Positions 60,051 to 64,000 of a DNA stretch of 64,000 nt are shown here, piece after piece (position 1 is the first letter of the stretch; every line of letters starts with the position of its first letter). The position numbers and the translations under genes are program-made. The notes below the pieces were generated by a model. The model made no database searches. It saw only the letters and a program-made list of their open reading frames with translations, and was not told the origin of the DNA. This DNA comes from Patellaria atrata CBS 101060. Taxonomy: Eukaryota; Ascomycota; Dothideomycetes; Patellariales; Patellariaceae. The DNA lies in the NCBI GenBank assembly GCA_010093705.1, contig MU006101.1, positions 471,614 to 535,613 on the forward strand, in the 5' to 3' direction.

Positions 60051-60300
60051 GAACATCTTTGGGAATGACATAGCAGACAAGCTGGCTAAAAAGGGACTGG
60101 GCCGCAAGCCTATGGACACTTCATTCACATCACTTAGTTCTATCAAACGAAAATGCAAGGAAAAGATCTTATCTAATTGAAAACAAAGCTGGGAAGCTAA
60201 TAGTAAGAGACAAGGCAAACATTACACACGTATTTGCAAAGATCTTGTGCGGTTCTCACTCGATATACCGAAATCTAATGTCCAGAAAAGATCCAAGCAG
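60050..60300 (+). mobile_element. LINE 3' fragment (RNase H tail, Tad-like)
   Basis: The plus strand encodes PGHKNIFGNDIADKLAKKG, the C-terminal motif of the RNase H domain in fungal LINEs of the Tad group. KRKCKEKILSN, a stop, and then SWEANSKRQGKHYTRICKDL follow in the same frame, which matches the tail of those ORF2 proteins. Only this short piece is present. Family and orientation are inferred from memory of Tad-type ORF2. The TGA after ILSN stands where Trp is usual, as a G-to-A change would give. It abuts the start of the NACHT pseudogene and the second copy of the LTR-like repeat. Confidence 0.55.
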
Positions 60301-60305
60301 CATAC

Positions 60306-60585
60306 CGTCAAGGCTCAACCTCAGATGGAAGCTGAAAGGTATATTGCTACATGTACATGAAGCTTAAACTTGAGGAAAGAAAGTAAAAGAGAGTGTCAGA
60401 ACAGCGTGAGCTGTTCTATTAAAGTACAATATGACTAAGCTACTGGATTATCCATGAAGCTTAAACCTAAGGAAAGAAAGTAAAAGAAACTGCCAGAACA
60501 GCGTGAGCTGTTCTACTGAAGTATAGCATAGCTAAGCCGCTGGATCATGCAAGGCACTTATGCCTATTGGGTCTAGCCCGTGACA
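60306..60585 (+). mobile_element. second copy of the LTR-like repeat, internally duplicated
   Basis: Starts CGTCAAGGCTCAACCTCAGA and ends GCCCGTGACA. It matches the element at 59320-59492 in the opposite orientation, at about five of six bases by eye. It is longer because a block of about 95 bp (60359-60454) is repeated directly after itself (to about 60548). Each block holds the hairpin GAACAGC-GTGA-GCTGTTC. I see no target duplication at its ends. It is a degraded, older-looking copy. Confidence 0.65.
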
Positions 60586-60962
60586 GTTGTCATGGGGAGC
60601 CTAGAAGGTCTACAAACTCTTAGCTCGTTCCTACTAAGGACAGCAACGGAGTTATTTCGAAGTAATGCAATGGTAGTACTATAGTCAAGGTAGACGATAT
60701 CCTTCCTATAACCATAATAGTACGTTCTAGAACAGAGAGCTTAGGTAGTCCAGCAATTCCTCGGAGTCATCTTCAATCATGCGTCACTATGCACCCATCC
60801 CTCCTTGACCCCATCCAATTAATCTATTTGACACCTAATAATTTCTACATAAGTCTCCCTGTGGGAGATGGTCTAGATTGCTGTCTGCTGCGACTTGACC
60901 AAATCATAGCAGCGCAACGCAGCCCGCGAGTTTCTCACCCAACCAAACTATCAACATTGTAA
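60586..60962. other. intergenic spacer
   Basis: 377 bp between the repeat and the 3' end of the fructosamine-kinase-like gene. No gene or repeat seen. Confidence 0.5.
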
Positions 60963-62197
60963 CTAGTGATTATCGTTGATGTTCATATGCTCCCCGGTGA
61001 CTTGCGGGTCCTTTTGTGGATCGTATGTGTCCAACCCTTCCAAAGGACTGTAAACCTCGCTCAGATAACACATGTCATTGTAGGTACTGTATAATCCCAT
61101 CAGTACGGTAAAAAACCGAGATTTGTAGCAGGTTCTTACGTCTGACGCGCCACACCTTCTGAATGCTCAGCTGAATAATTGAGATTGTATTTTAGGCTAT
61201 AAAGCTTATTTCGGTCATCGAACTCTTTCACTGGCTCAGACGGTTGGATTTTCCGCAGATAGTGACGGGTGTAGATTTTCGCTCGATCCCGCGTCGACCT
61301 CCGCATTCCCAGTTCCATCTCGTTGTGGGCATAATAAGCACTGGGATTAAAGAAAATGATCTTACCAGGTTTTGAATCCGTACCTACGTTCCCTTTTTTC
61401 AGGTCTCCATGGATAAGACTTGGATTAATCTGGCGGCCGTCCGATTTAAGATGCCCAAAGAGACGAGGGACAACCTTATTTATAATATATACAGTTGCTG
61501 CCTCTAACCCCGGGTGTCTGCCATTCGCTTCAAGGTTCAAACTTGCTACTCCGCTCAATAATTTTGAGAATAGATTTTCCCAGCTATCTTCCCAAGCGAT
61601 GTTATGAGCTATCCTTCCGTCACAGGTGGTGGCATGAAATCCAAACTTCGCCTTTGGTGAGACACTCTTTGAGTATAATTTGGAGAGTTGGGCGGCAAAT
61701 TGAATTGGTTAGAGAGCGCCGATGATATCCGTCTCCATGAATTCGGAAAGGTAGAAGTAGGTGGGAGGATTGTTGACCTTGAACCTTCCCCACGCCCGAG
61801 GTACAGGCAAAAGTCCTAGAGTTACTTTCTCAATTTCGGTGGCGGATGCATATTCTCTATGCATCATGATGCGGCCATGCCCGTCACGAGCACACTGCTA
61901 GATAGCTCAGATACTTGTGAAGTTTACGAGTAGAATAATCAGGATGCATACTTTCATGAGATACTCCTTGCTTGTCCCGTCAAACTGCATTGTTGAGATG
62001 TGAGTCCACCCAGATATTGCATAATTCCCAACCGATAGTATCTGTGTAAATAGGGGCAGTGCTTACATATGTCAGCCTTGGTACCTAGTGTGTCAGAGTT
62101 CATCGGTCTTACCTTCGATCACAGTGTCGTCCAGGGGAAAAGCTCCCTTCACTACTTGCAATGAATAGCGACGATTCTTCGCCTCTCCACTGTCCAT
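60963..62197 (-). pseudogene. fructosamine/ketosamine-3-kinase-like gene, disrupted
   Basis: The minus strand encodes, in order: RYSLQVVKGAFPLDDTVIE; SVGNYAISGWTHISTMQFDG; GHGRIMMHREYASATEIEKV; NNPPTYFYLSEFMETDIIGA; FGFHATTCDGRIAHNIAWED; INPSLIHGDLKKGNVGTDSK; SAYYAHNEMELGM; YSLKYNLNYSAEHSEG. The last exon is TYNDMCYLSEVYSPLEGLD. This is the fungal PF03881 family, which phosphorylates ketosamines or related sugar adducts. Three oddities suggest loss of function. There is an in-frame TAA at 61709-61711 (before PIQFAAQLSKLY). The metal-binding Asp after GKIIFF is Asn. Two putative 5' introns are only about 25-28 nt. The stop fits a CAA to TAA change and the Asn a GAT to AAT change, both in CpA/TpG context as left by repeat-induced point mutation. 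The rest of the frame is well kept, so decay looks recent. Confidence 0.7.
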
Positions 62198-62734
62198 GCG
62201 CTCTCCCTCGAATCGTCGAAGTAAACGTTGAAAGCTCTCTTTCGCCGCTAGTAGAGGTATAACCTTCTATTTCACTTAGTACGGCTAGTTATTGAGTCGG
62301 CTGGAATCGGATTAGAGGGTATCCCCCTTAGAAGCGCGGCCGCGAATGAGGTGAGAGCAAAGCATTAGCGAATGGGGTCTAGGAATGTGTAATGTAGATC
62401 TGTAACCGAACCATACTTCCCTGGGTAGGAGACTTTATTCTCGTACGCAATAGGGGAGTTGAAGGCTATTACAAGGATATTTGAGAGTTCATGCTTCGAA
62501 TTCCGCTGGATTCTCGATACCAAATTTTGAATATCTGATCCCTTGATATTGTAGGGACTCTGTGCTATTGTATGTGATGAGTTGAATGCAATTAAGAAGA
62601 ACGGATGTTCTACCTCCGTTCCTTTGCCGCCATATGTGAGGTACAGGAAGGTACGGGTCATCGCTCGATCACAGGGCCGCATCGTAATGAACGTAATCTC
62701 TACGCTTCGGATGTACTGGAGACAGTCTATCCTA
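62198..62734. other. intergenic, with one unexplained frame
   Basis: 537 bp. A minus-strand frame of about 100 codons (62682-62365) encodes VEHPFFLIAFNSSHTIAQSP, then IKGSDIQNLVSRIQ and SNILVIAFNSPIAYENKVSY. It looks somewhat protein-like (alternating hydrophobic stretches), but I do not recognise it and it has no clear splice partners. It may be a gene remnant. Confidence 0.3.
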
Positions 62735-63978
62735 TTATGTCTGAGGAAAATAATCTATAACCTCGTCTTCCATGTCCTTCAAACTTGCAATGAAATGGAA
62801 TTCTTCCGCCGTGACGCGACTGACGCTCAATCGCGCTTTGCTGAAAAGTTCCATCCGACTTAAGGTATCGTGCTTACGAAGCTCATGAAGTGAGATGATG
62901 CGTGGGAATCTCTCTCGGAATGTAACGCTTACGCAGTACCATGCGGGCTTCTCGCGCTTGGATTTCGGATCATAATAAGGATTTTCGGGATCGAACGCGG
63001 TCTCTGTAAAAGACGTGGTCAGTAACAGGACGACTTTATTATACGACAGCACAGCGACTTCATATGTTATCAATCAGTTGGTTTTTCTATCTCGAATATC
63101 CATCCCGTACATAGGGTAAGGAAGATCCCAGCCGCTCACCGTTCCTCTCCATGTACACTTCATACCAGTATAGTCGCTTAATAGTGGACAAGTGCTAGAT
63201 CTGAAGGTGAGTCCAGAAATGAAGATTGGCAAGTTCACGTGCTGGGGTTTGTTATTTCGTGAAGGAAAGCGCATAATAAGGTACGGTACGGTCGTTCCAA
63301 GGGAAACAATTTAGGAACAGTTTATAAAAAGTTCAAGCTTACTGTCAATAGTTGCCTCCTCGACAATCTCCATAATCCCAGCAACTCCGGGCACTTTAGT
63401 GTTGGAATGGTAGAAGAGCGCAAGCTCACCCTTTTTCATCGCTTGCATGTTATTTCTAGCTGTGAGATAGTGTAGTGGTTAGCAATAACCCATCTCTTAG
63501 AAACTGGTCCATCTACCTGCATAATTCCGGACACCTGTTGAGGTTTAGCAGGTCAATATAAAGGTCAACGTTGATCGGTCGGTCGTTCATTCTCTGAACA
63601 AACGGGGCACATACCGGTCCATGGTTCTGGCTCTTTCGCATTTTCCAGATCTGTGATTGAAAATTTGACATCTTTCCCATCCACAATCCGTGAGTCGGGC
63701 TCAGATTTCATAAGCCAATAATTGGAGTCGCTGATCACCGCACCATGTGGGATTGCATCTCGCGTAAGCCTTTCAACCTCCTTAGACGCCTTTTTGGGTT
63801 TCCCGGATTTTGTCTCTGGAGTGGTGACAGCTGCACCTGATCCGTCACCGAATCGGTTCCTTTCCGATCGCCGTCTGTTGCTGCGCGTATCGATTTGAGT
63901 TGTTGAATGACGTGTGCGCTTTTGAACAGGGGCAGCTGGTGTTGAAATGCTTTCCGTCACTTTGCGTTTTAGCACCAT
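62735..63978 (-). CDS. EVE-domain protein (Thy28/THYN1-like)
   Basis: Four exons (63978-63615, 63534-63517, 63459-63343, 63003-62735) encode about 255 aa in consistent phase. A basic N-terminal tail with NLS-like runs (RSNRRRSERNRF, GKPKKASKEVERL) precedes the EVE fold: NYWLMKSEPDSRIVDGKDVK, then across the splice sites VRNYAARNNMQAMKKGELAL, FYHSNTKVPGVAGIMEIVEE, AFDPENPYYDPKSKREKPAW, FPRIISLHELRKHD and ARLSVSRVTAEEFHFI. EVE domains are PUA-like readers that bind modified bases in DNA or RNA. The human homologue is thymocyte nuclear protein 1. Exon 2 is an 18-nt microexon, and intron 3 (63004-63342, 339 nt) is several times the local norm. The family and intact frame are clear; the ligand is unknown. 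Confidence 0.88.
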
Positions 63979-64000
63979 CCTACTGCCCTTTTCCTCGTGT

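Noticed and set aside
1-64000. Biosynthetic cluster, CRISPR array, phage or bacterial operon
   Set aside because: Only one P450 and no PKS/NRPS/terpene enzymes; no regular spaced repeats; intron-rich eukaryotic genes throughout.

Overview
The window reads as nuclear DNA of a filamentous ascomycete (Pezizomycotina). The genes are split by short GT..AG introns of about 45-80 bases, often with a CTAAT/CTAAC branch site. The families are typical of that group: an RTA1-like membrane protein, a CYP52-type P450, AP180 with NPF repeats, a BimC kinesin, Sam37 and a remnant NACHT protein. A Leotiomycete (Botrytis/Sclerotinia-like) is my guess from general resemblance only. No bacterial gene cluster, CRISPR array or convincing tRNA gene was seen.

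Layout. 0.3-1.6 kb: RTA1-like protein (-). 5.0-6.6 kb: P450 (+). 7.6-10.9 kb: divergent pair, nudC (-) and an AP180-type clathrin adaptor (+). 12.9-14.5 kb: basic nuclear-looking protein (+) whose C-terminal tail, with an AT-hook-like motif, lies in another frame beyond an A8 run. 15.3-15.9 kb: small acidic protein (+), convergent with the DNA-repair nuclease gene RAD2/XPG (16.5-20.3 kb, -). 20.3-31.2 kb: about 11 kb with no recognisable gene. 31.2-34.3 kb: two minus-strand genes, an unknown basic/acidic protein and an RRM-like plus CCCH zinc-finger protein. 36.1-40.5 kb: divergent pair, a nine-exon secreted GH5-type glycosidase with a cysteine-rich tail (-) and Sam37/metaxin (+). 41.5-50.8 kb: mitochondrial Ile-tRNA synthetase (-), a UPF0183/PHAF1 protein (-), and divergently the kinesin-5 gene (+). 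52.4-53.6 kb: secreted glycerophosphodiester phosphodiesterase (+). 53.6-57.3 kb: non-coding, with two long poly-G runs.

The last 7 kb is different. It holds a decayed hydrolase-NACHT (NLR-type) gene carrying a 173-bp LTR-like insertion with a perfect 5-bp target duplication. Beside it lie a truncated LINE tail and a second, internally duplicated copy of the same repeat. Next come a fructosamine-kinase-like gene with an in-frame stop, and an apparently intact EVE-domain (Thy28-like) gene with an 18-nt microexon.

Most of the window is housekeeping: trafficking, mitochondrial import and translation, DNA repair and the spindle. The genes do not form one pathway. I found no convincing new multi-gene system. 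The points most worth following are the A8-interrupted AT-hook gene, the NACHT/LINE/LTR mosaic, the 11-kb gene-poor block with paired hairpins, the RRM-CCCH gene with an apparent one-base break, and the GH5 enzyme with its cysteine-rich C-terminus. Exon borders were derived by hand from splice signals, frame and remembered family conservation. They have not been checked against transcripts.
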